DNA of 64,000 bases, taken from Devosia sp. YR412 (GTDB lineage: Bacteria > Pseudomonadota > Alphaproteobacteria > Rhizobiales > Devosiaceae). Where the stretch lies: the NCBI RefSeq assembly GCF_900110945.1, contig NZ_FOFL01000003.1, positions 1 to 64,000 on the forward strand. The letters are read 5' to 3'. Position 1 is the stretch's first letter. Each line of letters starts with the position of its first letter. Below the pieces are notes generated by a model, which had not been told where the DNA came from, searched no databases, and worked only from the letters and a program-made list of their open reading frames with translations. This document shows positions 26,786 to 36,272 of the stretch, piece by piece. Both the position numbers and the translations under genes were made by a program.

Positions 26786-26902
26786 CGCCGCAGGCCCAGC
26801 GATGGGCACATTCATGTTGCAAGGAACCCGGCCCTTCCCGGCCACGGAGCTGCCTCGCGAGAGGGGCTTCACCATGGGTTTGCTGAAAGAAAGGCTCGTT
26901 TA

Positions 26903-28816
26903 ATGGCTAAAGTCATCGGTATCGACCTGGGCACCACCAATAGCTGCGTTGCAGTGATGGACGGCTCCAATCCAAAGGTCATCGAAAACGCCGAAGGTGC
27001 CCGCACCACCCCCTCGATGGTCGCTTTCTCCAAGGATGGCGAACGCCTCGTCGGCCAGCCGGCCAAGCGCCAGGCCGTCACCAATCCCGAAGGCACGCTG
27101 TTTGCCGTCAAGCGCCTGATCGGGCGCCGCTATGACGACAAGGTCGTCGCCAAGGACAAGAATCTCGTCCCCTTCAAGATCGTGGCCGCCGACAATGGCG
27201 ATGCCTGGGTCGAAGCCTCGGGCGACAAGTATTCCCCGAGCCAGGTCTCGGCGATGATCCTGCAGAAGATGAAGGAAACCGCTGAGAGCTATCTCGGCGA
27301 GACCGTCACCCAGGCCGTCATCACCGTCCCGGCCTACTTCAACGACAGCCAGCGCCAGGCCACCAAGGACGCAGGCAAGATTGCCGGCCTTGAAGTGCTG
27401 CGCATCATCAACGAGCCGACGGCTGCTGCGCTCGCTTACGGCCTCGACAAGAAGAACACCGGCACGATCGCGGTCTATGACCTTGGTGGCGGCACGTTCG
27501 ACGTGTCGATCCTCGAAATCGGCGATGGCGTCTTCGAAGTGAAGTCGACCAATGGCGACACCTTCCTCGGTGGCGAAGACTTCGACATGCGTCTGGTCGA
27601 CTACCTGGCCGACGAGTTCAAGAAGGAGCAGGGCATCGACCTGCGCTCCGACAAGCTCGCGCTGCAGCGCCTCAAGGAAGCTGCCGAAAAGGCCAAGATC
27701 GAACTGTCGAGCTCGACCCAGACCGAAATCAACCTGCCCTTCATCACGGCAGATGCTTCGGGCCCCAAGCACCTGACGCTGAAGCTCTCGCGCTCCAAGC
27801 TCGAGACGCTGGTTGACGACCTGATCCAGAAGACCATGGACCCGTGCAAGCAGGCCATGAAGGATGCAGGCATCACTGCCGCCCAGATCGACGAAGTCGT
27901 GCTGGTCGGTGGCATGAGCCGCATGCCCAAGGTCCAGGAACTGGTCAAGCAGCTGTTCGGCAAGGAGCCGCACAAGGGCGTCAATCCGGACGAAGTCGTG
28001 GCGCTGGGCGCGGCGATCCAGGCCGGCGTGCTGCAGGGCGACGTCAAGGACGTGCTGCTGCTCGACGTGACCCCGCTGTCGCTGGGCATCGAAACGCTGG
28101 GTGGCGTGTTCACCCGTCTGATCGATCGCAACACGACCATTCCGACCAAGAAGAGCCAGACCTTCTCGACCGCCGAAGACAGCCAATCGGCCGTGACCAT
28201 CCGCGTGTTCCAGGGCGAACGCGAAATGGCCGCCAACAACAAGCTGCTGGGCAATTTCGACCTGGCCGGCATTCCGCCCGCACCGCGTGGCGTGCCGCAG
28301 ATCGAAGTGACCTTCGACATCGATGCCAACGGCATCGTGCAGGTTTCGGCCAAGGACAAGGGCACCGGCAAGGAGCAGCAGATCCGCATCCAAGCTTCGG
28401 GTGGTCTTTCTGACGCCGACATCGAAAAGATGGTCAAGGAAGCCGAGCAGAATGCCGAAGGCGACAAGCGCAAGCGCGAAGCCGTCGAAGCCAAGAACCA
28501 GGGCGAAAGCCTGATCCACTCGACCGAAAAGTCGGTCAAGGAATATGGCGACAAGGTTTCGGCTGAAGACAAGGCTGCCATCGAGGCAGCCATCGTCGAG
28601 CTCAAGGCCGTGATCGAAGGCGATGACGGCGAGCTGATCAAGGAAAAGACCGAAGCGCTGGCCCAGGCCTCGATGAAGCTGGGCGAGGCCATGTACAAGG
28701 CCAGCCAGGCGGAAGCTGAAGCCAAGGCCAATGGCACGCAGGACGAGGATGAAGACGACGTCGTCGACGCCGACTTCGAAGAGGTCAAGGACGACGACGA
28801 CAAGAAGTCGGCGTAA
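26903..28816 (+). CDS. dnaK: Molecular chaperone DnaK (Hsp70)
   Basis: A 637-aa Hsp70: ATPase domain ([11 protein letters not shown] near residue 5, [12 protein letters not shown] near 190, G-G-M-S-R-M-P near 337), substrate-binding domain ([14 protein letters not shown] near 388), helical lid, and the conserved acidic tail rich in D/E. Works with DnaJ and GrpE, both in this window. An RpoH-type promoter and a strong terminator frame it as a single transcription unit, with dnaJ separated by two intervening genes. Confidence 0.98.
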   Translation: MAKVIGIDLGTTNSCVAVMDGSNPKVIENAEGARTTPSMVAFSKDGERLVGQPAKRQAVTNPEGTLFAVKRLIGRRYDDKVVAKDKNLVPFKIVAADNGDAWVEASGDKYSPSQVSAMILQKMKETAESYLGETVTQAVITVPAYFNDSQRQATKDAGKIAGLEVLRIINEPTAAALAYGLDKKNTGTIAVYDLGGGTFDVSILEIGDGVFEVKSTNGDTFLGGEDFDMRLVDYLADEFKKEQGIDLRSDKLALQRLKEAAEKAKIELSSSTQTEINLPFITADASGPKHLTLKLSRSKLETLVDDLIQKTMDPCKQAMKDAGITAAQIDEVVLVGGMSRMPKVQELVKQLFGKEPHKGVNPDEVVALGAAIQAGVLQGDVKDVLLLDVTPLSLGIETLGGVFTRLIDRNTTIPTKKSQTFSTAEDSQSAVTIRVFQGEREMAANNKLLGNFDLAGIPPAPRGVPQIEVTFDIDANGIVQVSAKDKGTGKEQQIRIQASGGLSDADIEKMVKEAEQNAEGDKRKREAVEAKNQGESLIHSTEKSVKEYGDKVSAEDKAAIEAAIVELKAVIEGDDGELIKEKTEALAQASMKLGEAMYKASQAEAEAKANGTQDEDEDDVVDADFEEVKDDDDKKSA

Positions 28817-28837
28817 GTCTTCTGCCTAAGTGAATTG

Positions 28838-28867
28838 AAGGGTCCGGTGCAAACCGGGCCCTTTTTT
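28838..28867 (+). terminator. Rho-independent terminator after dnaK
   Basis: AAGGGTCCGGT-GCAA-ACCGGGCCCTT followed by TTTT: eleven pairs (one G-T) with a GCAA loop, 22 bases after the stop. Confidence 0.9.
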
Positions 28868-28945
28868 CATGCCTATCGTAACCACGACGCCATCTGGCCG
28901 TGCCAATCCATTCGCTATTTGCCGGCATATGGCCTAGGGTCAGGA

Positions 28946-29407
28946 ATGAACATTCCAGACCCCCAAACTTTCACCGACCCCGACAAGCTGCGCAAGCTGA
29001 TGGCCAATGCAGTCCGCCTCGGTTACTTGGACCTCGCCTTTGGCTGCCAGATGCGCATTGCCGAGCTGGCGGGCGCTGCCCATAGCGACGAGATCGAGCG
29101 CGCATTCTTTACCGGCCTCGTGGCTGCCGAGGAATTCCGCACTGCCGATAACGGTCGCTCCACCAAGCTGATCAATATCCGCGCCCGCCACAAGAAGTTC
29201 GGCGCGATCCGCGTGCTCACCGATCTGGTGATGGCACCCGATCTCAGCGACGGCTTTGCCAAGCTGGTCGAGCACAAGCGCAGCGACCTGACCGCTGAGG
29301 CCATCGTGCTCAACCACGAAGACCAGTTCAGCGTCGATGCGGTCAATGCCGCGCGCAAGAAGCTGATGGACAATAATGTGAACCTGGGCGAGACGGCGGA
29401 AGCTTAA
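28946..29407 (+). CDS. Hypothetical protein between dnaK and dnaJ, 153 aa
   Basis: A 153-aa soluble, helix-rich protein with no signal peptide or membrane segment. The ATG at 28946 follows AGGGTCAGGA; a longer frame from 28835 overlaps the dnaK terminator and is not credible. Visible features are an N-terminal helix D-K-L-R-K-L-M-A-N-A-V-R-L-G-Y, an aromatic A-F-F-T-G-L, and L-V-E-H-K-R-S-D-L-T-A-E-A. I do not recognise it. Its position between dnaK and dnaJ may be incidental. Confidence 0.7.
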   Translation: MNIPDPQTFTDPDKLRKLMANAVRLGYLDLAFGCQMRIAELAGAAHSDEIERAFFTGLVAAEEFRTADNGRSTKLINIRARHKKFGAIRVLTDLVMAPDLSDGFAKLVEHKRSDLTAEAIVLNHEDQFSVDAVNAARKKLMDNNVNLGETAEA

Positions 29408-29490
29408 TTCCGCGCGGCTCGCATGAACCAACACTCTCGGGCTTGCTCGGGGGTGTTTTGCTTTGTGCATGGCGCCGCGTCTCAGCCATT

Positions 29491-29579
29491 CGACCATAGG
29501 CCTCATGGCCTTCCCGGCTAAAATCCTTCCACTGGAAGAATTTTGCGCGTAGCCGCCGCCGGGAAGTTTCACGTGAATC
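29491..29579. repeat. Structured intergenic repeat ending in a parS-like word, copy B
   Basis: CGACCATAGGCCTCATGGCC then outer stem TTCCCGG (29511-29517) / CCGGGAA (29559-29565), inner stem TCCTTCC-ACT-GGAAGAA, and terminal GTTTCACGTGAATC. The outer and inner stems differ from copy A at several positions on both arms, keeping most pairs. Confidence 0.7.
29566..29579 (-). promoter_or_regulatory. parS-like 14-mer
   Basis: GTTTCACGTGAATC, the right end of structured repeat copy B and 85 bases before the hydrolase-like gene. Confidence 0.6.
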
Positions 29580-29663
29580 CTTGCCGTAATGTTGGCTCAT
29601 TCACGCCCAAGTGAAACCCGCTTCTTTGATCATAGATCAGCTCACGAAATTGCGAGGCCGCTG

Positions 29664-30734
29664 ATGTCCGATTCTGGCCAGGATCATTCACCCACAATTA
29701 CCCCATCCGATTCCATCGGCCGGCTTGCCGAGCTGATTGGCGGCGATCCGATGAGCCGGATCGATGCCGACATGAAGCATGTGCTCGACCGCATGGTTGA
29801 GCTGGGTGCCCGTTCGCTCGAACATCTGTCGCCCGAGGCGGCCCGCAGCCAGCCGCGCGCCAGCGAGGCGATCGATGCCATCCTCAGCCAACAGAGCCGC
29901 GAGCGGCCCGATGATGGCGTCGCGGCCGAGGACTTTTCGATACCTGGCGTCGAAGCCGAAACCACGCTGCCGGCGCGGATCTATCGTCCGGCAGGGCTGT
30001 TGAGCCGGCTCAATCCGATGGTGCTGTATTTCCACGGCGGCGGCTTTGTCACCGGCGATCTCGACAGCCATGATGCTTCGGCCCGAGCCATTGCACGGCG
30101 CACCGGCGCTATCGTGGTGTCGGTGGATTATCGGCTGGCGCCCGAGCATGCTTTTGCCGCGGCGCATGACGATGCCTGGGCCGCCTGGCGCTGGCTGAGC
30201 AAGCAGGCCGCCGAGCTGGCCGGCGATCCGAAACGCCTCGCCGTGGCCGGTGAAGATGCCGGCGGCAATCTGGCCATGCATGTCGCGCTGACGGCGCGGG
30301 ACCAGCGCGTCACCCAGCCGGTGCATCAATTGCTGATCCATCCGATTGCCGGTGGCGATCTGGCGACGCCAAGCTATGGCGAAATGCTGCGGGCGCGGCC
30401 GATCGGCCTGCCGGCCATGCGCTGGCTCTTCCGGCATTTGCTGGAGGATCTCGACGCGCTCAAGGATCCGCGCATCGATCTCGTCGCCCGCGACGATCTG
30501 GCCGGTGCGGCGCCGGCCACCCTGGTGCTGGCCGGGCTGGACCCGCTGCGCTCGGAAGGGGAGCACCTGGCCGAAGTGCTGGAAAGTGCCGGCGTGCCGG
30601 TGACCGCCTGGACCTATGAGGGCGTGACTCAGGGCTTTTTTGGCCTCGGTCTCGTCGTCACCAAGGCGCTGTTTGCCCAGTCCGATGCGGCCGACGCGCT
30701 GAGCAAGGCCTTTGCACCGAGCCGCCGCAGCTAG
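29664..30734 (+). CDS. HSL-family alpha/beta-hydrolase fold protein, catalytic residues replaced
   Basis: A 356-aa protein of the hormone-sensitive-lipase (bacterial Hsl/esterase) fold. The oxyanion motif Y-F-H-G-G-G-F-V-T-G-D is intact near residue 116, and V-S-V-D-Y-R-L-A-P-E-H follows. The nucleophile elbow, normally G-D/E-S-A-G-G, reads G-E-D-A-G-G: the serine is aspartate. The catalytic His motif, normally Y-E-G-x-x-H-G-F, reads Y-E-G-V-T-Q-G-F: the His is Gln. The Asp (G-L-D-P-L-R) is kept. Thus it is probably not an ordinary esterase; it may be a binding protein or a different hydrolase. The ATG at 29664 is the first credible start. Confidence 0.85.
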   Translation: MSDSGQDHSPTITPSDSIGRLAELIGGDPMSRIDADMKHVLDRMVELGARSLEHLSPEAARSQPRASEAIDAILSQQSRERPDDGVAAEDFSIPGVEAETTLPARIYRPAGLLSRLNPMVLYFHGGGFVTGDLDSHDASARAIARRTGAIVVSVDYRLAPEHAFAAAHDDAWAAWRWLSKQAAELAGDPKRLAVAGEDAGGNLAMHVALTARDQRVTQPVHQLLIHPIAGGDLATPSYGEMLRARPIGLPAMRWLFRHLLEDLDALKDPRIDLVARDDLAGAAPATLVLAGLDPLRSEGEHLAEVLESAGVPVTAWTYEGVTQGFFGLGLVVTKALFAQSDAADALSKAFAPSRRS

Positions 30735-30763
30735 ACGGTTCCGAATCAGCATTGTTGAAGCGC

Positions 30764-30790
30764 TGGCCCGCTCTTGCTATGAGCGGGCCA
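30764..30790 (+). terminator. Hairpin terminator after the hydrolase-like gene
   Basis: TGGCCCGCTC-TTGCTAT-GAGCGGGCCA: ten perfect pairs, followed by TTGGTTTG. The U-run is weak, so it may be only a 3'-end stabiliser. Confidence 0.6.
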
Positions 30791-30928
30791 TTGGTTTGCC
30801 TGTTGCGACCCCAGCCCCTTGTGGTGCGCGGGGTCGATTGCCATCTAGGGGTGGCTTGCGGCGACAGCCTGAGGCTTAAGATTTGACGGGGCGCGGATGA
30901 CGCGACCCGTGGCATTGGAGACGTTTTC

Positions 30929-32068
30929 TTGTCCAAACGGGATTTCTACGAGGTGCTCGGCGTTGCAAAGGGCGCCGATGACGCTGCGCTCAAGAGCGCT
31001 TATCGCAAACTCGCCATGCAGCACCACCCCGATCGCAATCCGGGCAATGCCGAGTCGGAATCCAAGTTCAAGGAAATCAACGAGGCCTACGATACGCTCA
31101 AGGACGGCCAGAAGCGCGCCGCCTATGACCGCTTCGGCCATGCTGCCTTCGAAAACGGCGGGCGCGGCGCGGCCGGCGGCGGCTTCGGCAATGATTTCAA
31201 TTCCTCGATGTCGGATATCTTTGAAGACATTTTCGGCGACTTCATGGGCGGCGGCCAGGGCCGGCGCGGTGGTGGCGGGGCGGCCAAGCTACGTGGCGCC
31301 GACCTGCGCTATAATCTCGAAATCTCGCTCGAAGAAAGCTTTGAGGGCCGTACCGTCGAGATCGACGTGCCGACTTTGGTCGGCTGCGATACCTGCGACG
31401 GTTCTGGCGCCAAGCCGGGCACCGGCACCCATACCTGCCGCCAGTGCAATGGCCATGGCAAGGTGCGCGCGGCGCAGGGTTTTTTCACCATCGAGCGCAC
31501 CTGCCCAGTCTGCCAGGGCCGCGGGCAGATGATGGATGCGCCCTGCGAGGATTGTTCGGGCCAGGGCCGTCGCCAGGAAAACCGCAAGCTCTCGGTCGAT
31601 ATCCCCAAGGGCATCGAGGATGGCACACGCATTCGCCTCGCCAATGAGGGCGAAGCCGGGCTGCGCGGTGGCCCGCCGGGCGATCTCTACATCTTCATTT
31701 CCATTCGCCCGCATGACCTGTTCCAGCGCGATGGGGCAGACCTTTATGCCCGCGTGCCGATTGCCATGACGACGGCAGCTCTGGGTGGTGAGTTCGAAGT
31801 GCCGACGCTGGATGCGGCGCGGGCCAAGGTCAAAGTTGCCGCCGGGACCCAGCCGGGGCAGCGCGTGCGGCTCAAGGGCAAGGGCATGCCGGTGCTGCGC
31901 AGCAAGGATGTCGGCGATCTCTATGTGCAGCTCGATATCGAGACGCCACAGGCGCTAAGCCGCCGCCAGCGCGAATTGCTGGAAGAATTCGCCAAGCTGG
32001 AGACTGAAGAAAACAGCCCGACGTCGGGTGGGTTCTTCAGCAAACTCAAGAAAATGTTTGAGGCTTGA
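30929..32068 (+). CDS. dnaJ: Molecular chaperone DnaJ (Hsp40)
   Basis: A 379-aa type I J-protein: J domain with H-P-D near residue 33 (Q-H-H-P-D-R-N-P-G), Gly/Phe-rich linker, four C-x-x-C-x-G-x-G zinc repeats (C-D-T-C-D-G-S-G near 145, [24 protein letters not shown]), then the C-terminal substrate domains. It starts with TTG at 30929, with GGAG about ten bases upstream and no in-frame ATG nearby. It is separated from dnaK by two genes, unlike the usual adjacent arrangement. Confidence 0.97.
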   Translation: MSKRDFYEVLGVAKGADDAALKSAYRKLAMQHHPDRNPGNAESESKFKEINEAYDTLKDGQKRAAYDRFGHAAFENGGRGAAGGGFGNDFNSSMSDIFEDIFGDFMGGGQGRRGGGGAAKLRGADLRYNLEISLEESFEGRTVEIDVPTLVGCDTCDGSGAKPGTGTHTCRQCNGHGKVRAAQGFFTIERTCPVCQGRGQMMDAPCEDCSGQGRRQENRKLSVDIPKGIEDGTRIRLANEGEAGLRGGPPGDLYIFISIRPHDLFQRDGADLYARVPIAMTTAALGGEFEVPTLDAARAKVKVAAGTQPGQRVRLKGKGMPVLRSKDVGDLYVQLDIETPQALSRRQRELLEEFAKLETEENSPTSGGFFSKLKKMFEA

Positions 32069-32075
32069 GACCGTT

Positions 32076-32104
32076 AAAAAACGCCCCAGTGGGGCGTTTT
32101 TAGG
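32076..32104. terminator. Bidirectional terminator after dnaJ
   Basis: AAAAACGCCCC-AGT-GGGGCGTTTTT. The flanks TTGAGACC and GGTCTCAA pair around it. A-run on one side and T-run on the other allow termination in both directions. Confidence 0.88.
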
Positions 32105-32201
32105 TCTCAAGGCCACGAGACCTATGGCCGAGTGGCACGAAGACTCAGACCTTCAGTACGCCAAGCCGTCTCGTGGCAGACAGTCAGTGCAGGGGTGAAA
32201 C

Positions 32202-33059
32202 TTGATCGAAATCGCACTGACCTTCGACGACAAGTTCTGGGCCCCGGCCTATGCGACGATGCGCTCGGTCTGCCTCACCGCGCATCATCCGGGAAATATC
32301 CGCTTTCACCTGCTGACCGACGGCATCACGCCCGAGCATCGTGCGGCGCTTGAGACTATTGCCAGCGACTATGGCGCCACGCTCAACCTCGTCAACCTGG
32401 CCGCCAGCAATGTGCTGGGCACCCGCATCGTCGGCTTCCCGGCCATCCGCATGCAGCGCTTCCACCCGGTGATCTATGCCCGGCTGTTCCTCGGCGAACT
32501 GCTGCCGTCTGATGTCACCAAAGTGCTCTATCTCGACAGCGACACTTTCGTGCGCAGCGATATTGCCGTGCTTTACGACACGGACCTTGAGGGCAAGGCG
32601 ATCGCGGCAGCGCTTCAGCCGGACCGCATGCATTGCATTGCCGGCAAGGACCTGCGCAGCCGCACGGCCTTTTCCATGGCCGAGCCCTATTTCAACTCCG
32701 GCGTGATGCTGATCGACATGGCGCAATATCGCGGCGTGGATTTTTCAGCCGTGCTGAAGGCCAGCCTGCCGCAGTCGGAAATCGAGATGTTCTACTACGA
32801 CCAGGACATCGTGAATTTCTGCTTCAAGGGGCGGATCCTCGAGCTCGACTATCGCTGGAACCTGCAGAATCCCGAGCCGGCGCACGAGATCCTCAATCCG
32901 CATATCCTGCATTATTCGGCCAATCCCAAGCCGTGGTTCATCTGGTCGCGCGTCGCCTTCAAGCGCACCTACCGGCACCTGATGACCAACGAGTATTTCT
33001 ACCAGTATCGCCGCGAGCGCATGATCCGGCTGGTCAGGAAGCTGTTCCGGCTGGGATAA
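32202..33059 (+). CDS. Glycosyltransferase family 8
   Basis: A 285-aa GT-A fold transferase. The metal-binding D-x-D is in V-L-Y-L-D-S-D-T-F near residue 109, and Y-F-N-S-G-V-M-L-I-D near 164 and the C-terminal H-Y-S-A-N-P-K-P-W are GT8 features, shared with LPS galactosyl/glucosyltransferases. It would add a hexose to lipopolysaccharide core or a similar acceptor; the sugar is not predictable. It starts with TTG behind AGGGGTGAAA. The terminator at 32076 separates it from dnaJ. Confidence 0.85.
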   Translation: MIEIALTFDDKFWAPAYATMRSVCLTAHHPGNIRFHLLTDGITPEHRAALETIASDYGATLNLVNLAASNVLGTRIVGFPAIRMQRFHPVIYARLFLGELLPSDVTKVLYLDSDTFVRSDIAVLYDTDLEGKAIAAALQPDRMHCIAGKDLRSRTAFSMAEPYFNSGVMLIDMAQYRGVDFSAVLKASLPQSEIEMFYYDQDIVNFCFKGRILELDYRWNLQNPEPAHEILNPHILHYSANPKPWFIWSRVAFKRTYRHLMTNEYFYQYRRERMIRLVRKLFRLG

Positions 33060-33063
33060 CCGC

Positions 33064-33471
33064 CTATTCGGTCGGCATCTGGCTCATATCCATCCAGACA
33101 TACTCCCAGGTGTGCCCGTCGATATCGGCCACTGCGCGGGAATACATGAAGCCGTAGTCCATCACGTCTCGGGTTTCCGTGCCGCCGGCCTTGATGCCGG
33201 CCTCGGCGATTTCGTCTACCGCGGCGCGGCTGTCGCGCGACAGCGCATAGAGGGCCCCGGTCTGCGTCAGGCTGTCCGGGATCGGCTTGGAGGAGAACTG
33301 GGCGAATTTTTCATGGGTCAGCACCATGACGTAGATGGTGTCGCTGATGACCACGCAGGCGGCGGTCTCGTCGGTGAACTGCGGATTATGATCAAAGCCC
33401 AGCGCCTTGTAATAGGCCATGGAGGCGGCAAGGTTGCGCACCGGCACGTTGACGAAGATCATGGTCGACAT
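33064..33471 (-). CDS. VOC/glyoxalase superfamily protein
   Basis: A 135-aa single VOC domain (beta-alpha-beta-beta-beta twice). The start M-S-T-M-I-F-V-N-V-P-V-R-N-L and the end D-I-D-G-H-T-W-E-Y-V-W-M-D are typical of the PhnB/glyoxalase-like group, which often lacks assigned activity. It converges with the GT8 gene. No substrate can be assigned. Confidence 0.85.
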   Translation of the reverse strand: MSTMIFVNVPVRNLAASMAYYKALGFDHNPQFTDETAACVVISDTIYVMVLTHEKFAQFSSKPIPDSLTQTGALYALSRDSRAAVDEIAEAGIKAGGTETRDVMDYGFMYSRAVADIDGHTWEYVWMDMSQMPTE

Positions 33472-33589
33472 AGGGTTTCTCCCGAAAGCAAACTGTTCAG
33501 AGCTAAAGAAATTGGCCCCGAAAGGTCAATCCTATTGCCTCGACGGTCGGGACACGGCACTTTCGACAGGCGCATAGGATGGAGATCGC

Positions 33590-34135
33590 ATGAAAACGGC
33601 CCTCACGCTTTCTGGCTCCATCCGCAAGGGTTCCGAGAACATGCGGCTGCAGGCCCATGTCGGCGGCAAGCTCGAAGCGGCGGGCGTGGCGGTCACGGCC
33701 ATAAATCTTTCCGATTTTGACATGCCGCTGTTCAACGAGGATCTGGAGGCCGAGCAGACGCCCGAAGCGGCGGTCAAGCTGGCCGAGTTGTGGCGCAGCC
33801 ATGACATGATCTTCATCGCCAGCCCGGAATATAACGGCGGGGTCCCGCCGCTTTTGGTCAATACCATCACCTGGCTCAGCCGGCAGAAGCCCAGCGTGTT
33901 CCGCCATGCGGTATTCGGCATTGGCGGGGTCAGCTCGGGCAAATATGGCACGATCTTTTCGCTGAGCCATCTGCGCGATAGCCTGAGTAAGGTTGGGGCG
34001 TTGGTGGTGCCGACGCTGCTCGGCATCGGGCCGGCCGAGGAGGCGCTGGATACCGATGGCAATCCGACCGAGCCGGCGATCATCCGCAAGGTCGAGGCCA
34101 TCGTGCACGAACTCACCCATTTCAGCCGAGGATGA
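33590..34135 (+). CDS. NADPH-dependent FMN reductase
   Basis: A 181-aa flavodoxin-like protein: S-G-S-I-R-K-G-S at residues 8-15 binds the FMN phosphate, and A-S-P-E-Y-N-G-G-V-P-P near residue 78 is the family signature. It would reduce FMN, quinones or azo compounds with NADPH. Its TGA overlaps the start region of the histidine phosphatase-like gene, so the two form a rightward pair. Confidence 0.9.
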   Translation: MKTALTLSGSIRKGSENMRLQAHVGGKLEAAGVAVTAINLSDFDMPLFNEDLEAEQTPEAAVKLAELWRSHDMIFIASPEYNGGVPPLLVNTITWLSRQKPSVFRHAVFGIGGVSSGKYGTIFSLSHLRDSLSKVGALVVPTLLGIGPAEEALDTDGNPTEPAIIRKVEAIVHELTHFSRG

Positions 34136-34140
34136 TGGCC

Positions 34141-34773
34141 ATGCGGGCGCTCTATGTTTCGCACCCGCAGGTGCAGATGAATGCCAATGTCCCCGTGCCG
34201 CTATGGGGCCTTTCCGCCGAAGGCCGGCGCCGGGCCGAGGCTTTTGCCGTCTCGGGCGTAGTGCCGAAAGGCGCGATGATCTTCTCCAGCCGCGAACGCA
34301 AGGCGCTGGAATTGGCGGAGCTCTTGGCGGCGCAGGCGGGCACGCTGGTGCTGAGCGACCACCTGATGGGCGAGAATGACCGCTCTTCCACCGGCTTCCT
34401 GCCGCCCGAGCTATTCGAAGCCCATGCCGATCGGTTCTTTGCCGAACCGGAGGTGAGCGTGGCTGGCTGGGAGCGGGCCGTGGACGCGCAGCGCCGCATT
34501 GTCGGTACTGTGGCAACCGCGTTGGCTAGCGTGCCCCGAGGCGTGCCGGCGATCTTTTGCGGCCATGGCGCGGTGGGCAGCCTGCTCAAGTGCCATGTGG
34601 CCGGCCGGGAAATTTCCCGCGTCGAGGACCAGACCCGCACCGGGGGCACCGGCGGCGGCAATTGCTTTGTCTTCGATCTCAGAGGCGGCGTGCTGCACAG
34701 CGAATGGACGCGGCTCGAGGATTTCCAGCCCGAGTGGTTTGCTCCGGTTGCGACGGCGGACGTTTTGCTCTAG
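34141..34773 (+). CDS. Histidine phosphatase superfamily protein with altered RHG motif
   Basis: A 210-aa protein of the phosphoglycerate-mutase fold, probably of the SixA/CobC-like side. The N-terminal R-H-G is replaced: L-Y-V-S-H-P-Q-V keeps the His but has Ser-His-Pro. S-S-R-E-R-K-A-L-E and the late F-C-G-H-G-A-V keep the second His region. Small-molecule phosphatase activity is likely but not certain. The ATG at 34141 has GAGG nine bases upstream; ATGs at 34132 and 34135 lie too close to it. It is coupled to the FMN reductase. Confidence 0.78.
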   Translation: MRALYVSHPQVQMNANVPVPLWGLSAEGRRRAEAFAVSGVVPKGAMIFSSRERKALELAELLAAQAGTLVLSDHLMGENDRSSTGFLPPELFEAHADRFFAEPEVSVAGWERAVDAQRRIVGTVATALASVPRGVPAIFCGHGAVGSLLKCHVAGREISRVEDQTRTGGTGGGNCFVFDLRGGVLHSEWTRLEDFQPEWFAPVATADVLL

Positions 34774-34806
34774 TCCCAAGCCGATATTCACATCGGAGGA
34801 AGACTC

Positions 34807-35505
34807 ATGGCTGGCCAATTGATCGTGGGCCTCGACGTTTCGACGCGCGCGCGCGCCGAGGAAATCGTGGCTTTGCTGGGCGACAGCGTCGACTTCTACA
34901 AGATCGGCTACCAGTGCTTTTACGGCGCCGACGGCTTTGCACTGGGCAAGGCGCTGATCGCCGCCGGCAAGAAAGTGTTCTTCGACCTCAAACTGCTCGA
35001 CATCGACAATACTGTCGAAAAGGGCGTCGCCGCCTTTGCCGAGACCGGCGCGAGCATGCTGACCGTCCATGCCTATCCCAAGACCATGCGCGCCGCAGCC
35101 AAAGCGGCAGCCGGCTCGGGCCTCACCGTGCTGGGTGTCACCGTCCTCACATCGATGGACGATGCCGACGTCAAGGAAGCCGGCTATGAGCGCGATGCGG
35201 CAGGCTTGGTCGCGCTGCGGGCGCAGCAGGCGCGCGATGCCGGAATTGGCGGCGTGGTGGCGTCGCCGCATGAGGCGGAAATTGTGCGCACCATCATCGG
35301 CTCGCATATGGCCATCGTCACCCCCGGCATCCGCCCGGCCGGCAGTGCCGCCGGCGACCAGAAGCGTATCATGGGTCCGGCCGAGGCGCTGGCCATGGGC
35401 GCCAGCCATCTGGTTGTCGCCCGCCCGATCATCGAGGCCGCCGATCCGGCGGCAGCGGCACGGGCGATCCTTGATGAAATGAACCAAGGGACACGCCTCG
35501 CATGA
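34807..35505 (+). CDS. pyrF: Orotidine 5'-phosphate decarboxylase
   Basis: A 232-aa TIM barrel making UMP from OMP. V-G-L-D-V-S at the N-terminus, the catalytic Lys-Asp array in F-F-D-L-K-L-L-D-I near residue 58-66, and the phosphate-binding T-P-G-I-R-P near residue 178 are diagnostic. GGAGGAAGAC precedes the ATG. It overlaps the next gene by four bases (ATGA), so the two are coupled. Confidence 0.96.
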   Translation: MAGQLIVGLDVSTRARAEEIVALLGDSVDFYKIGYQCFYGADGFALGKALIAAGKKVFFDLKLLDIDNTVEKGVAAFAETGASMLTVHAYPKTMRAAAKAAAGSGLTVLGVTVLTSMDDADVKEAGYERDAAGLVALRAQQARDAGIGGVVASPHEAEIVRTIIGSHMAIVTPGIRPAGSAAGDQKRIMGPAEALAMGASHLVVARPIIEAADPAAAARAILDEMNQGTRLA

Positions 35506-36272
35506 CCCGCTTTTCCGCCTGCATCGAAATGCTCTTCGCCCCGGAAACCCCCGATTTTGCCCAGCGCATTCACCTGGCCAAGGCGGAAGGCTTCGCACTG
35601 GTCGAATTCTGGCTGTGGTCGAACAAGGATCTCGACGCCGTCGCGCGGGCGCTGGATGAGACCGGCATCCAGCTGGCGGGGATCGTGGCCGAGCCCTTTG
35701 CCGAACTGACCCGCGCGGGCGATCACGACCGCTTTCTCGCCGGGCTCGAACAAAGCCGCGACGTGGCGCTGCGGCTGGGTGCGCCGGTGCTGATCTGCCA
35801 GTCCGGGCCGCTGCTGGAAGGCGTCGATCGCGCCCGCCAGCATGATGCCCTGACCCTGGCCATGAGCCGCTCGGCCGATGTGCTCAAGGGCTCTGGCGTA
35901 CGGCTGGCGCTGGAGCCGCTCAACGACCGGGTCGATCACCCCGGCTATTACCTGACCAGCACGGCCGAAGCCCTCGACATCTGCGACGCGGTCAACCGTG
36001 ACGAGATCGGCATCACTTATGATCTCTATCATTCCATGGTGATGGACGAAGACCCCGAACAGGTCGTGGCCGGCCGCCTGCGCCACGTCGCCCATGTCCA
36101 CCTCGCCGACCATCCGGGGCGCAATGAGCCGGGCAGCGGGGGATTGCCGCTGAAGCAGAAGCTGGCCTGGCTGGAAGGGCAGGGCTATGCGGGCGCGGTG
36201 GGGCTGGAGTTCGGGCCGATAGGGAGCACGGCGGATGCGCTGAAGGTGATGCGGGGCAGTTTGGGGAACTAG
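35502..36272 (+). CDS. Hydroxypyruvate isomerase-like sugar isomerase
   Basis: A 256-aa AP-endonuclease-2-like TIM barrel. F-S-A-C-I-E-M-L-F at the start, L-A-L-E-P-L-N near residue 145, Y-D-L-Y-H near 180 and H-V-H-L-A-D-H-P near 205 match hydroxypyruvate isomerase and related sugar isomerases. Substrate could be hydroxypyruvate or a tetrose or pentose derivative. It is translationally coupled to pyrF, which is a common pairing in Rhizobiales. Its last 60 codons occur again, decayed, at 37114-37296. Confidence 0.85.
   Translation: MTRFSACIEMLFAPETPDFAQRIHLAKAEGFALVEFWLWSNKDLDAVARALDETGIQLAGIVAEPFAELTRAGDHDRFLAGLEQSRDVALRLGAPVLICQSGPLLEGVDRARQHDALTLAMSRSADVLKGSGVRLALEPLNDRVDHPGYYLTSTAEALDICDAVNRDEIGITYDLYHSMVMDEDPEQVVAGRLRHVAHVHLADHPGRNEPGSGGLPLKQKLAWLEGQGYAGAVGLEFGPIGSTADALKVMRGSLGN

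Noticed and set aside
26900..28519. Long open frame (539 codons) antisense to dnaK
   Set aside because: It mirrors the codon pattern of dnaK in GC-rich DNA, and dnaK is certain.
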